From: Emcibacter sp.
GTDB lineage: Bacteria > Pseudomonadota > Alphaproteobacteria > Sphingomonadales > Emcibacteraceae
Assembly (NCBI GenBank): GCA_021741205.1
Contig: JAIOYI010000007.1
Coordinates: forward strand, 1 to 64,000
Reading direction: 5' to 3'
DNA: 64,000 nt
The position numbers and the translations under genes were made by a program. Of this stretch, positions 55,724-64,000 are shown piece after piece (within the stretch, counting starts at the first letter, position 1; every line of letters begins with the position of its first letter). The notes below the pieces were generated by a model that made no database searches, had not been told where the DNA came from, and was given only the letters and a program-made list of their open reading frames with translations.

Positions 55724-56061
55724 TAAGACCAAGACCCCCGTTTATGGTTATGATTATCATGAGACGGTGCCACAATAAAATTGGGTTCTACAGAAAATAC
55801 AATCCCACCAGCTGATATATAAACAACAGACCTTCTGTCATATTCTCTGTCATATCTTACAGGACGATAATCTACATTATGGTGATGGTGATGCTTTTTA
55901 TAATGTTTGCCCCGATGCTTGTTACCATGCCCTTTATCATAGTGTCTTTCCATCTGCCGATCTGAATGTCGGTCGGCATGAGCTGCCGCTATGTTTGAGC
56001 CAAAGGTCAATGATCCAAGTAATAAACCCGCTATTGCCAAAATTTTTGTTGTCTTTTTCAT
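55720..56061 (-). CDS. secreted histidine-rich protein
   Basis: A 113-residue protein with a signal peptide (cut near AAA-HA). The mature N-terminal half is rich in His, Lys and Arg, with a run of five His (HYKKHHHHHN) and many HxxxH spacings; the second half has YDREYDRRSVVYISAGG. It resembles small RcnB/PXPV-like periplasmic proteins and may bind metal ions such as nickel, cobalt or copper. Function unproven. Confidence 0.75.
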   Translation of the reverse strand: MKKTTKILAIAGLLLGSLTFGSNIAAAHADRHSDRQMERHYDKGHGNKHRGKHYKKHHHHHNVDYRPVRYDREYDRRSVVYISAGGIVFSVEPNFIVAPSHDNHNHKRGSWSY

Positions 56062-56153
56062 AATCAGTTCCTTATTCGTTCGTTAACAATGGAACCATCA
56101 TATGAAATAGCAGGTTAATCATTCCTGAATAGTTTTATGAAGCTTTGTTCATA

Positions 56154-57044
56154 TTAGGATTTTTCTCGTAACATATTGATAATGCCTGAAAAATCCATAT
56201 CGTTATCGCTCTTGCTTGAGAATTCCTCATACATAACCCGTGCCATTTCCCCAAGAGGGGTCTCGGCATGAACGGACTTCGCTGCCTCTTGGGCGAGGCG
56301 TAAATCCTTTAACATCATAGCCGCTGCAAAGCCCGCCTTATAATCCTTATTGGCCGGAGACGTAGGAACAGGACCTGGGACGGGGCAATAGGATGTCAAA
56401 GACCAACATTGTCCCGATGCCTTGGACGATATGGCAAATAATTTATCAGCGGCAAGACCTAATTTTTCCGCCAAAATAAAGGCCTCTGATACAGATATCA
56501 TTTGAATGCCTAGCATCATATTGTTGCAAATTTTTGCCGCCTGACCTGATCCAGCCTTTCCCGCATGAACAATATTCGCCCCCATAGAATCAAGATAGGG
56601 CTTTGCATAAGCAAAAGCATCATCCGTACCTCCCACCATAAAAGTAAGGCTTCCCGCGGATGCGGCGGCAACACCGCCTGATACCGGTGCATCAACCATT
56701 TTCATGCCAGCCTTTGTCGCAGCCTCCACGACGGCACGGGCACTCTCCACATCAATAGTAGAACAATCCATCATAATAGTGCCAGACTTTGCCACCGCAA
56801 TCAGGCCATTTTCACCTAAATATACAGATTTCACATGCTGACCCGCAGGCAACATCGTGATAACCGCATCCACATTGCTTGCCGCATCAGAGGCACTTTT
56901 AGCCGCTGTCGCTCCCTCGGCGCAAATGTCCTTGACCACTTTTTCATTAAGATCAAAAACCTTTAAATCATGGCCTGCCTTTAGAATATTGCGCGCCATG
57001 CCAGAGCCCATATTACCCAGACCAATGAAACCAACTTTTGCCAT
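56154..57044 (-). CDS. mmsB: 3-hydroxyisobutyrate dehydrogenase
   Basis: A 296-residue enzyme from the ATG at 57044, chosen for the AAAGGAA site upstream. The NAD motif GLGNMGSGMA is at 7-16, the substrate loop is APVSGGVAAASAG and the catalytic Lys is in GSGQAAKICNN. It oxidises 3-hydroxyisobutyrate to methylmalonate semialdehyde in valine breakdown. It is the last gene of the mms operon. Confidence 0.94.
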   Translation of the reverse strand: MAKVGFIGLGNMGSGMARNILKAGHDLKVFDLNEKVVKDICAEGATAAKSASDAASNVDAVITMLPAGQHVKSVYLGENGLIAVAKSGTIMMDCSTIDVESARAVVEAATKAGMKMVDAPVSGGVAAASAGSLTFMVGGTDDAFAYAKPYLDSMGANIVHAGKAGSGQAAKICNNMMLGIQMISVSEAFILAEKLGLAADKLFAISSKASGQCWSLTSYCPVPGPVPTSPANKDYKAGFAAAMMLKDLRLAQEAAKSVHAETPLGEMARVMYEEFSSKSDNDMDFSGIINMLREKS

Positions 57045-57060
57045 CTTATCTATTCCTTTG

Positions 57061-58116
57061 TTAAAGCACCAATTCCTTATCGCCCAGTGGTGCAAAATGA
57101 GCCGCCACCATGTCATCCGTAACGTCCTCGATATGGGGTGGGTTCCATGTGGGATTCTGATCCTTGTCGATCAACACCGCCCGCACCCCTTCGTAAAAAT
57201 CACTTTGATAGGATACGATGTGGCTCACAATGCGATATTCCATCTTCATGGCCGCATTAAAGTCTAGCGTTCCCCCCCGCAAAATCTGTTCAATGATCAC
57301 TTTCATGCTGATAGGGGACATTTTCTTTAAAGCTGCCAAAGTCTTTTTTGCCCAATCATGATCCAAAGCGTCCAGATGATCCATAATATCTTCAAGGCAG
57401 ATCTCGCCAAATGCCGCATCAATCAGATCACGATATTCATCAAGAGGCGCTTCTCCCGGATTTTCAGCAAAGCCCGCAATAATTCGGTCCACATCTGTAC
57501 CGTCTGCGATTTCTGCCGTCGTAAAAGCCGCAATAAAAGGTTCAATCTTATCGGATGTCATAAAGGATGTGCCAATGCCAGCATAGAGGATATCAGCACC
57601 CCGAAGGCGAGCACCCGTAAGCCCCAAATACATACCAAGTTTACCCGGCAGGCGGGGCATAAAATAGCTCCCCCCCACATCAGGAATTAGGCCAATAGCG
57701 GATTCTGGCATAGCAAACAAACATTTTTCCGTGATGATGCGGTGAGAGCCATGAACCGATACCCCAACACCTCCACCCATGGTAATGCCGTCAAGAAGCG
57801 CAATATAAGGCTTTGGGAAATGATAAATTCGGCTATTCATAACATATTCTGTGGCAAAAAATTCAGTCGCCATATGATGATCTTCTGGGCTGTTTTCCGC
57901 CAAGGTTTTTACGTCCCCTCCCGCACAAAAGGCCTTTTCGCCCGCCCCCTGAATGATCACGGCTTTCACAGCATCATCATTGGCCCATTTAATCAGAGCT
58001 TCGTCCATCAGCCGACACATATTGGTGCTGAGCGAATTCAAGGCCTTGGGGCGATTTAGGGTGATAATGCCGATACGACCTCTTACCTCAAAAAGAATTT
58101 CTGCTTCGCTTGTCAT
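57061..58116 (-). CDS. 3-hydroxyisobutyryl-CoA hydrolase (crotonase family)
   Basis: A 351-residue crotonase-fold protein. The oxyanion-hole segments are AFCAGGDVKTL (about 62-72) and GGGVGVSVHGS, followed by MPESAIGLIPDVG, and the extended C-terminus is typical of the hydrolase. It releases CoA from 3-hydroxyisobutyryl-CoA, the step before mmsB. It might be annotated as enoyl-CoA hydratase, but length and neighbours favour the hydrolase. Confidence 0.9.
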   Translation of the reverse strand: MTSEAEILFEVRGRIGIITLNRPKALNSLSTNMCRLMDEALIKWANDDAVKAVIIQGAGEKAFCAGGDVKTLAENSPEDHHMATEFFATEYVMNSRIYHFPKPYIALLDGITMGGGVGVSVHGSHRIITEKCLFAMPESAIGLIPDVGGSYFMPRLPGKLGMYLGLTGARLRGADILYAGIGTSFMTSDKIEPFIAAFTTAEIADGTDVDRIIAGFAENPGEAPLDEYRDLIDAAFGEICLEDIMDHLDALDHDWAKKTLAALKKMSPISMKVIIEQILRGGTLDFNAAMKMEYRIVSHIVSYQSDFYEGVRAVLIDKDQNPTWNPPHIEDVTDDMVAAHFAPLGDKELVL

Positions 58117-58130
58117 AAATTTTCCTCTCC

Positions 58131-59267
58131 CTAACCTAATATATGTCTTGAAATAATCAGCCGCATGATTTCATTACTGCCTTCCAAAATCTGATGAACC
58201 CGAACATCCCGCAAAAATCTTTCGATGGGATAGTCTTGAACATAACCATAACCGCCGTGAAGCTGCAAGGATTCGTTGACAATATTAAAGCCCGTATCGG
58301 TGGCAAGCCGTTTTGCCATCGCCGCATAAGGGGTAGCATCGATAGATTTTTCATCCAGTTTCATTGCCGCCTTATGAAGTAATAAGCGGGCGGCTTCTAA
58401 TTCGGTTGCCATATCCGCAATGCGAAATTGCAAAGCCTGAAACTGATTTAATGTTTTGCCAAATTGTTTGCGTTCGGCCATATATTTTACGGTCAGATCA
58501 AGGCACGCTTGTGCAGCCCCCAAAGAGCACGCACCAATATTCAACCGCCCGCCGTCAAGCCCCTTCATGGCAATTTTAAAGCCGTCCCCCTCTTTCCCCA
58601 AAAGATTTTCTTTGGGCACACGGCAATCTTCGAAATTGACCATACAGGTGGGCTGACTATGCCAACCGAGCTTTTTCTCCTGCGCACCAAAACTTAAACC
58701 TTTTGTGCCCTTTTCCACTACAATGGTGCTGATACCTTTGGGACCCGCCTCACCCGTGCGCACCATCACCACATAAATATCGGACCGGCCACCACCAGAG
58801 ATAAAGGCCTTGGAACCATTCAGAACATAATGATCGCCGTCAAGCACCGCCTTCGTGCGCAAAGAGGCCGCATCGGAACCAGCCCCAGGTTCAGTCAGGC
58901 AATAGCTTGCAAATTTTTCCATAACCGTCAGAGATGGACAATATTTATGACGCATGGCATCACTACCGAAACTGTCAATCATCCATGTGGCCATATTATG
59001 AATAGAAAGATAGGCCGCCGTTGATGTGCAGCCCTTTGACAATTCTTCAAAGATAATTGCTGAATCCAAACGCCCAAGTGCCGCCCCCCCCACATCTTCC
59101 CTCACATAAATACCCGCCAGACCAAGCTCTGCGGCCTTACGCAAGGCATCTTCTGGAAAAAAATGATCCCTATCCCACTGCTCCGCATTGGGAGCAAATT
59201 CATTTTCCGCAAAATTGCGGGCCATATCCTGTATCGCCCGCTGATCCTCATTAAAGTTAAAATCCAT
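58131..59267 (-). CDS. isobutyryl-CoA dehydrogenase (acyl-CoA dehydrogenase)
   Basis: A 378-residue flavoprotein from the ATG at 59267 (AAGGAA upstream). FAD-binding segments [15 protein letters not shown] and [19 protein letters not shown], with [17 protein letters not shown] C-terminus, are all present. Within the valine operon it most likely oxidises isobutyryl-CoA to methacrylyl-CoA. The specificity is inferred from context. Confidence 0.9.
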   Translation of the reverse strand: MDFNFNEDQRAIQDMARNFAENEFAPNAEQWDRDHFFPEDALRKAAELGLAGIYVREDVGGAALGRLDSAIIFEELSKGCTSTAAYLSIHNMATWMIDSFGSDAMRHKYCPSLTVMEKFASYCLTEPGAGSDAASLRTKAVLDGDHYVLNGSKAFISGGGRSDIYVVMVRTGEAGPKGISTIVVEKGTKGLSFGAQEKKLGWHSQPTCMVNFEDCRVPKENLLGKEGDGFKIAMKGLDGGRLNIGACSLGAAQACLDLTVKYMAERKQFGKTLNQFQALQFRIADMATELEAARLLLHKAAMKLDEKSIDATPYAAMAKRLATDTGFNIVNESLQLHGGYGYVQDYPIERFLRDVRVHQILEGSNEIMRLIISRHILG

Positions 59268-59303
59268 CGTGATATTCCTTAAATCATGAGACATCTTAGG
59301 ATA

Positions 59304-60797
59304 TTATTTAAGGGTTGGGATAGAAAAATCTGCTGCAATGGTATTTTCTGGCCAACGGGCTGTCACGGTTTTCACCTTGGTATAAAAGCGCATAGCCTCC
59401 ATCCCAAATTGATTGTGATCGCCAAATGCCGAAGCCTTCCAACCGCCAAAACTATGAAATGCAAGCGGCACGGGGATCGGCACGTTGATCCCAACCATAC
59501 CAACCTCAACCTTATCCGCATAGGTACGGGCGGCGGCACCACTGCGGGTAAAAATGGATGTTCCGTTACCATATTGATGGTCGGACGCCAAATTCATCCC
59601 CTCTTCAAAGCTTTGAACCCGCATCAATTGCAAGACAGGACCAAAGATTTCTTCTTTATAGGTACGCATGTTACTTTTCACATGGTCAAATAATGATCCC
59701 CCAAGGAAATAGCCGTTTTCATGACCCTTCAAACTGAAAGAACGGCCATCCACCACAAGGTCAGCCCCTTCATCCACGCCCATCTGGATATAATCCATAA
59801 CTTTTTTCCGATGTTCTTTGGTCACAAGTGGCCCCATCTCAAGTCCCGTATCTAGGCTCGCACCAATTTTCAACGCCTTGACCCGTGGGGTTAATATTTC
59901 AATCAGTTTATCCGCCACCGCATCACCTACACATACACCAACGGATATGGCCATACAGCGTTCTCCCGCTGAACCATAAGCCGCGCCCATAAGAGCGTTA
60001 GCAACACCCTCTATATCCGCATCGGGCAGAATGAGCATATGATTTTTAGCACCGCCCATTGCTTGACAGCGTTTGCCGTTCTTAGTTGCGGTTTCATAGA
60101 CATATTGGGCAATCGGCGTGGAACCTACAAAACTCACGGCCTTGATACGGCTATCATGAAGCAGAGTATCAACGGCCTCTTTATCGCCGTTCACCACATT
60201 GAAAACGCCTTTGGGGCCACCAGCTTCAATAAAAAGTTCCGCAATGCGCATAGGGCAGCCCGGATCCTTTTCTGAGGGTTTCAGCACAATAGTGTTACCC
60301 GTAATAATCGCCATGCTCGCCATCCATAAGGGAATCATCGCTGGAAAATTAAAAGGCGTGATCCCCGCCACAACGCCCAAAGGCTTTCTCATGGAATAGA
60401 TATCAATACCACTTGACACATTATCAGAAAATTCTCCCTTTTGCAGATGGGGAATACCGCAAGCAAATTCCGCAACCTCAATGCCCCGCAATACAGACCC
60501 CATGGCATCCTCAATGACCTTGCCATGCTCAAGCGATACAAGCTTTGCAAGTTCTGGCTGATGCTTATAAAGAAGGGCAGTAAAACGGGTCATGATGCGG
60601 GAACGGGCAACAATAGATGTTGCTGACCATGCGGGAAAAGCGGCCTCAGCAACGGCAATGGCCTGCTCCACCTCGGACTTGCTGGCCAAGGGAACTAATG
60701 CCGATTTTTCACCAGTTGAGGGATTAAAAACATCTGAAGTGCGGCCACTTGTGCCGTTTTGATGTTCGCCGTCAATATAATGGGTATAAGTTCTCAT
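59304..60797 (-). CDS. mmsA: methylmalonate-semialdehyde dehydrogenase (acylating)
   Basis: A 497-residue aldehyde dehydrogenase from the ATG at 60797 (AAGGA 8 bp upstream). The catalytic Cys is in GSAGERCMAIS, and NFPAMIPLWM is typical for the acylating MmsA group. It turns methylmalonate semialdehyde into propionyl-CoA with CoA and NAD. It is the first gene of the operon, transcribed away from a LysR regulator. Confidence 0.94.
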   Translation of the reverse strand: MRTYTHYIDGEHQNGTSGRTSDVFNPSTGEKSALVPLASKSEVEQAIAVAEAAFPAWSATSIVARSRIMTRFTALLYKHQPELAKLVSLEHGKVIEDAMGSVLRGIEVAEFACGIPHLQKGEFSDNVSSGIDIYSMRKPLGVVAGITPFNFPAMIPLWMASMAIITGNTIVLKPSEKDPGCPMRIAELFIEAGGPKGVFNVVNGDKEAVDTLLHDSRIKAVSFVGSTPIAQYVYETATKNGKRCQAMGGAKNHMLILPDADIEGVANALMGAAYGSAGERCMAISVGVCVGDAVADKLIEILTPRVKALKIGASLDTGLEMGPLVTKEHRKKVMDYIQMGVDEGADLVVDGRSFSLKGHENGYFLGGSLFDHVKSNMRTYKEEIFGPVLQLMRVQSFEEGMNLASDHQYGNGTSIFTRSGAAARTYADKVEVGMVGINVPIPVPLAFHSFGGWKASAFGDHNQFGMEAMRFYTKVKTVTARWPENTIAADFSIPTLK

Positions 60798-60917
60798 AAT
60801 CATAATCCTTAAAATGTCAAAGAAGAAGTGATGATCGCAGTTTACTAGAGACAAAACTGCATTTCTATGTCAAAACATTCACAAACGATCTGCAAAAATA
60901 CACAGAAAGAGCTTTTA

Positions 60918-61817
60918 ATGTATGATTGGAATGACTTGCGATTTTTTCTGGAATTATCAAGACAGGGACGGCTTATCACCACCGCCCGCAAGCTGCATGT
61001 GGATCACACCACTGTCAGCAGAAGAATAGCCGCCCTTGAGGAGCAATTGGATGCCCGCCTGTTTGATAAATCACCCAGTGGTTATAAACTGACCGATGCG
61101 GGGCTTCGTCTGCTTCCCTTTGCCGAGCAGATTGAGACCCAGTCAAATAAGCTTTATCAGGAAATATCCGGCAAGGATACCCGTCTGTCGGGGACGGTGC
61201 GTCTTGCGGCACCCGAGGGTCTCGGCGCCCATATCATTGCCCATAATCTGCAACAATTTCGGGTCAAGCATCCTGATATTGAGCTAGAGCTTATGGCGGA
61301 ATCCCGTAGAACTAGTCTGTCCAAACGGGAAGCAGATATTGCCATAACCCTTGCCCGACCGGATAGTGGACGGGTTATCGCGTGGAAGCTGTGTAATTAT
61401 CGCCTAAGATTATATGGTTCAAAAAAATATCTGGCTCAACATCCCGCAATTAAGAAAATGGATGACTTAGGCCATCATAATTTCATCAGCTATATTGATG
61501 ATTTGATCGAACTGCCGGGGCTTCGTTTTTTGGATCAGGTGATAAAAGATCCTCATGTTATTTTTCGTAGTACCAATGTCATGGCACAATATAATGCGGT
61601 TCTTGATGGCATCGGACTTTCCATGATCCATTGCTTTATGGCCGATCAAGACGCCCGCCTCACCCCCATATTGCCAGACGATATTTTCATCGACCGTGAA
61701 TATTGGCTTGTGGTTCATGAAGACTTGCGTCATGTGGCACGGGTTGATGCGGTTTGCCGCTTCCTGACAAAATTACTAAAGGAAAGTCATAACCTGATGA
61801 TGGGATATATTATTTAA
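60918..61817 (+). CDS. LysR-family regulator, likely of the mms operon
   Basis: A 299-residue regulator from the ATG at 60918, which has AGAAAGAG upstream; the longer frame to 60867 is less likely. The winged helix is at about 3-60 (LRFFLELSRQGRLITTARKL) and the effector domain follows. It is divergent from mmsA with a gap of about 120 bp, the usual layout for a LysR protein and its target. The inducer is not known. Confidence 0.88.
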   Translation: MYDWNDLRFFLELSRQGRLITTARKLHVDHTTVSRRIAALEEQLDARLFDKSPSGYKLTDAGLRLLPFAEQIETQSNKLYQEISGKDTRLSGTVRLAAPEGLGAHIIAHNLQQFRVKHPDIELELMAESRRTSLSKREADIAITLARPDSGRVIAWKLCNYRLRLYGSKKYLAQHPAIKKMDDLGHHNFISYIDDLIELPGLRFLDQVIKDPHVIFRSTNVMAQYNAVLDGIGLSMIHCFMADQDARLTPILPDDIFIDREYWLVVHEDLRHVARVDAVCRFLTKLLKESHNLMMGYII

Positions 61818-61873
61818 TTGGTATTTTAGAAAAGTTTTCAGTATAGATGAGCTCTAAATATTTCGGAGTTTCC

Positions 61874-62368
61874 ATGAATAAGGCAGAAGACAATTTACAA
61901 GAACAGATGAAACAGGCCATGCGGCGGCTTGGGGCATCGGTCACAGTTGTCACAAGCCACGACGGCGAGGAAAGATATGCAATGACCGCAACGGCGGTAA
62001 CGTCTCTCTCACTTGATCCTCCGTCTTTATTGATCTGTGTTAATCAAGAAACGGGTCTGCACCGAGCCCTGACCTTAGGCCATGGCTATTGCGTCAACAT
62101 TCTCTATTCTGATCAAAAGAATATTTCCGAGAATTGTGCATGGAAAGAAAAAGGGGAAAATCGGTTTAAAAGTGGCGATTGGCAAACAGATGAGAATAAT
62201 ATTCCCTACCTTGCCAATGCACAGGCCTCTATTTTTTGTGATTTAGACGATAGCCATAGTTACGGCAGCCATTCCATATTCATAGGCAAGGTTAAAAAAG
62301 TCATCGTCCGAGAAGATATTTCACCGCTCATGTTTCTCGCGGGGGACTATTTCTCAAAACCCCTATAA
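61874..62368 (+). CDS. flavin reductase family protein
   Basis: A 164-residue FMN-binding protein from the ATG at 61874, preceded by CGGAG; an ATG at 61847 has no such site. It shows the HpaC-like pattern: RRLGASVTVVTS, MTATAVTSLSLDPPSLLICVN, and SYGSHSIFIGKV. It reduces flavin with NAD(P)H for a partner monooxygenase. No monooxygenase is adjacent. The end overlaps the convergent peptidase stop by 6 bp. Confidence 0.88.
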   Translation: MNKAEDNLQEQMKQAMRRLGASVTVVTSHDGEERYAMTATAVTSLSLDPPSLLICVNQETGLHRALTLGHGYCVNILYSDQKNISENCAWKEKGENRFKSGDWQTDENNIPYLANAQASIFCDLDDSHSYGSHSIFIGKVKKVIVREDISPLMFLAGDYFSKPL

Positions 62369-64000
62369 TGTCGTAATGGATTGGGTGGCATGGATAAGCC
62401 AGTCCAGTTCTTTTCCCGAGAGGTAAGGTGATATTTTTTCCCTAACCTGCGCATGATATATATTGAACCATGTAATCTCTGCACTGCTCATCATATGGGC
62501 ATTCACAAGCCGAGCATCTATGGGAACAAAGGTTATGGTTTCAAAGACATTCATCAAATAATCTTCTTCGTCATAATGACTGGGCTTTACGATCATCAAA
62601 TTTTCGATACGAATTCCATAGGCATCCACCTTATAAAATCCAGGCTCATTGGAAACCACCATACCAGACAATAAGGGGACAGAAAATCCTTTGCTTGAAA
62701 TAGACTGCGGACCTTCGTGTACCCCGAGATAACAGCCAACGCCATGACCCGTTCCATGGGCATAATCAAGGCCAATATCCCACAAAGATTTTCGAGCCAG
62801 ACTGTCCAGATGTGCTCCTGTACGGCCCACAGGGAAACGTGCCTGAGCCAATGAAATATGGCCTTTCAGGACACGGGTAAAACGATCTTTTTGTTCTTCG
62901 GTTGGCTTACCGATTGCTATGGTTCTGGTCAAATCTGTGGTACCGTCCAGATATTGCCCCCCTGAATCCAGAAGATACAGCATATTGCCTGTAATTTTAC
63001 GATTGGTTTTTGGGTTTGACCTATAATGCACCAACGCCGCATTGGGTCCCGCCGCCGATATGGTATCGAAACTCAACCCTTTGAAATGTTCTTGTTTCTT
63101 TCTAAATTCAAATAATTTATCGGAGGCCGATAGCTCATCAAGCTCACCAGAACCAACATTCTGAGAAAACCAGAAAAGAAATTTACACATAGCAACGCCG
63201 TCCCGTATATGGGCAGCACGTATACCATTCAACTCCACATCATTTTTGCACGCTTTAAGTAATTGGCAGGGATCATCCTTTTCCACAATTTCTGCACCCG
63301 CCATATCTAAGGCGTCCGTGACCACCACATGGGTAAGTTTTGGGTCCACCAGAATTCTTTTACCACCCTTGGCTATTTTTTTTAAGGACGATAAAAAATC
63401 CCCGTAAGGTTTGATTGTAATATCTTCCCCCAAATGATCTCGTACGATATCGGACAGTTTGTCCTGATCAACAAAAAATTCACCGACCCCCGTATTTTTT
63501 AAAATAACATAGCCAATAGCCAAAGGAGAATGTTCCACATCACCCCCTCTGATATTCAAAAGCCATGCAATACTATCCAGACCTGTCAACACCATAGCAT
63601 CAACTCTGTCAGCCTTTAGCGTGGCGGCAATGCGGGCTCGTTTATGGCTTGAGCGTTCACCAGAAAATTCCAGTTTTTGGGGAAAAATTTGACTCTTAGG
63701 GGCAGCGGGACGATCTATCCAGATGTTATCAATGGGGTTTTTTGGGATAGGCACCAATTCAATATCACGCCCCATGAGTGCTTTTGACAAATGATCAATC
63801 CACATTTTTGTATGGAGGGCAGGATCATACCCAATGCGGGATTTTTTCTGAAGATGAGACAAAAACCAATCTTCCAGCTTATCCTCGTGAAGACTTAAGG
63901 TTTCGTAATATTTAGTATCTACTTGCGTCTGCACCTGCAAAGTATAACGGCCATCCACATAGATTACTGCACGCTCTAGCGTGACCGCCGCAAGACCCGC
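62363..64000 (-). CDS. Xaa-Pro aminopeptidase (M24), 5' end outside the window
   Basis: The frame runs without a stop from 62363 to the window edge, so the N-terminus is missing; the GTG at 63958 is internal. The M24 pita-bread domain has metal ligands in LLDSGGQYLDGTTDLTRT, HGTGHGVGCYLGVHEGP and NEPGFY, with a final Glu in GIRIENL. The large N-terminal non-catalytic domain fits aminopeptidase P of the long type. It removes N-terminal residues before proline. Confidence 0.9.
   Translation of the reverse strand, partial: AGLAAVTLERAVIYVDGRYTLQVQTQVDTKYYETLSLHEDKLEDWFLSHLQKKSRIGYDPALHTKMWIDHLSKALMGRDIELVPIPKNPIDNIWIDRPAAPKSQIFPQKLEFSGERSSHKRARIAATLKADRVDAMVLTGLDSIAWLLNIRGGDVEHSPLAIGYVILKNTGVGEFFVDQDKLSDIVRDHLGEDITIKPYGDFLSSLKKIAKGGKRILVDPKLTHVVVTDALDMAGAEIVEKDDPCQLLKACKNDVELNGIRAAHIRDGVAMCKFLFWFSQNVGSGELDELSASDKLFEFRKKQEHFKGLSFDTISAAGPNAALVHYRSNPKTNRKITGNMLYLLDSGGQYLDGTTDLTRTIAIGKPTEEQKDRFTRVLKGHISLAQARFPVGRTGAHLDSLARKSLWDIGLDYAHGTGHGVGCYLGVHEGPQSISSKGFSVPLLSGMVVSNEPGFYKVDAYGIRIENLMIVKPSHYDEEDYLMNVFETITFVPIDARLVNAHMMSSAEITWFNIYHAQVREKISPYLSGKELDWLIHATQSITTL

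Overview
The window looks like the chromosome of an AT-leaning, probably marine alphaproteobacterium. It carries Coq7, GluQRS, a YqaA/DedA protein, the ethylmalonyl-CoA pathway, a nosRZDFYLX cluster, sphingomonad-style TonB-dependent receptors, a PutA without a DNA-binding domain beside an Lrp/AsnC regulator, and a valine (mms) operon. I cannot name the order or genus from the sequence alone.

Region 1 (about 1-17290) is accessory DNA and reads as one transposon of about 17 kb with defence cargo. On the minus strand lie a type I restriction-modification operon (excisionase-like HTH, hsdM, hsdS, hsdR), a Fic gene, a 90-codon chimeric gene remnant and a Hachiman pair (HamA nuclease, HamB helicase). 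The transposition genes are on the plus strand: a MuA/TnsB-like DDE transposase, a MuB/TnsC-like ATPase and an unrecognised winged-helix protein. A divergent XRE gene faces the transposase across a 23-bp palindrome. Inverted copies of a TTTAGGACA motif sit at both edges (212-267 and 17194-17224), and the element ends about 70 bp from the 3' end of a tRNA-Leu(CAA) gene. A structured stretch ending in a strong intrinsic terminator (17041-17170) is a candidate small RNA inside the right end.

Region 2 (17294-29046) is core chromosome: tRNA-Leu, yqaA-like, dsbB, coq7 and gluQ on plus; an NTF2-like protein, an SDR and ethylmalonyl-CoA mutase on minus; then crotonyl-CoA carboxylase/reductase, methylsuccinyl-CoA dehydrogenase, a small twin-membrane protein and a PduO-type cobalamin adenosyltransferase on plus. 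The adenosyltransferase makes the cofactor the mutase needs, so this is an acetyl-CoA assimilation module with its own B12 supply.

Region 3 (27742-37989) is nitrous oxide respiration: nnrS plus nosR-Z-D-F-Y-L-apbE(nosX), all on minus, with an FNR/Crp-type site upstream of nosR.

Region 4 (37990-52841) shows signs of an old tandem duplication. Two TonB-dependent receptors with different bodies share nearly the same leader, ribosome-binding hairpin and signal peptide. The first is followed by a TPR-sulfotransferase and an S9 oligopeptidase. Between the copies lies a small chimeric scar, part putA and part nosR, which marks the duplication joint. The intact putA is at the right.

Region 5 (52986-64000) is amino-acid and branched-chain catabolism: L-serine dehydratase, an Lrp/AsnC regulator, a 2Fe-2S ferredoxin, a His-rich secreted protein, mmsB, 3-hydroxyisobutyryl-CoA hydrolase, isobutyryl-CoA dehydrogenase and mmsA (minus), a divergent LysR regulator, a flavin reductase, and an M24 aminopeptidase cut by the window edge.
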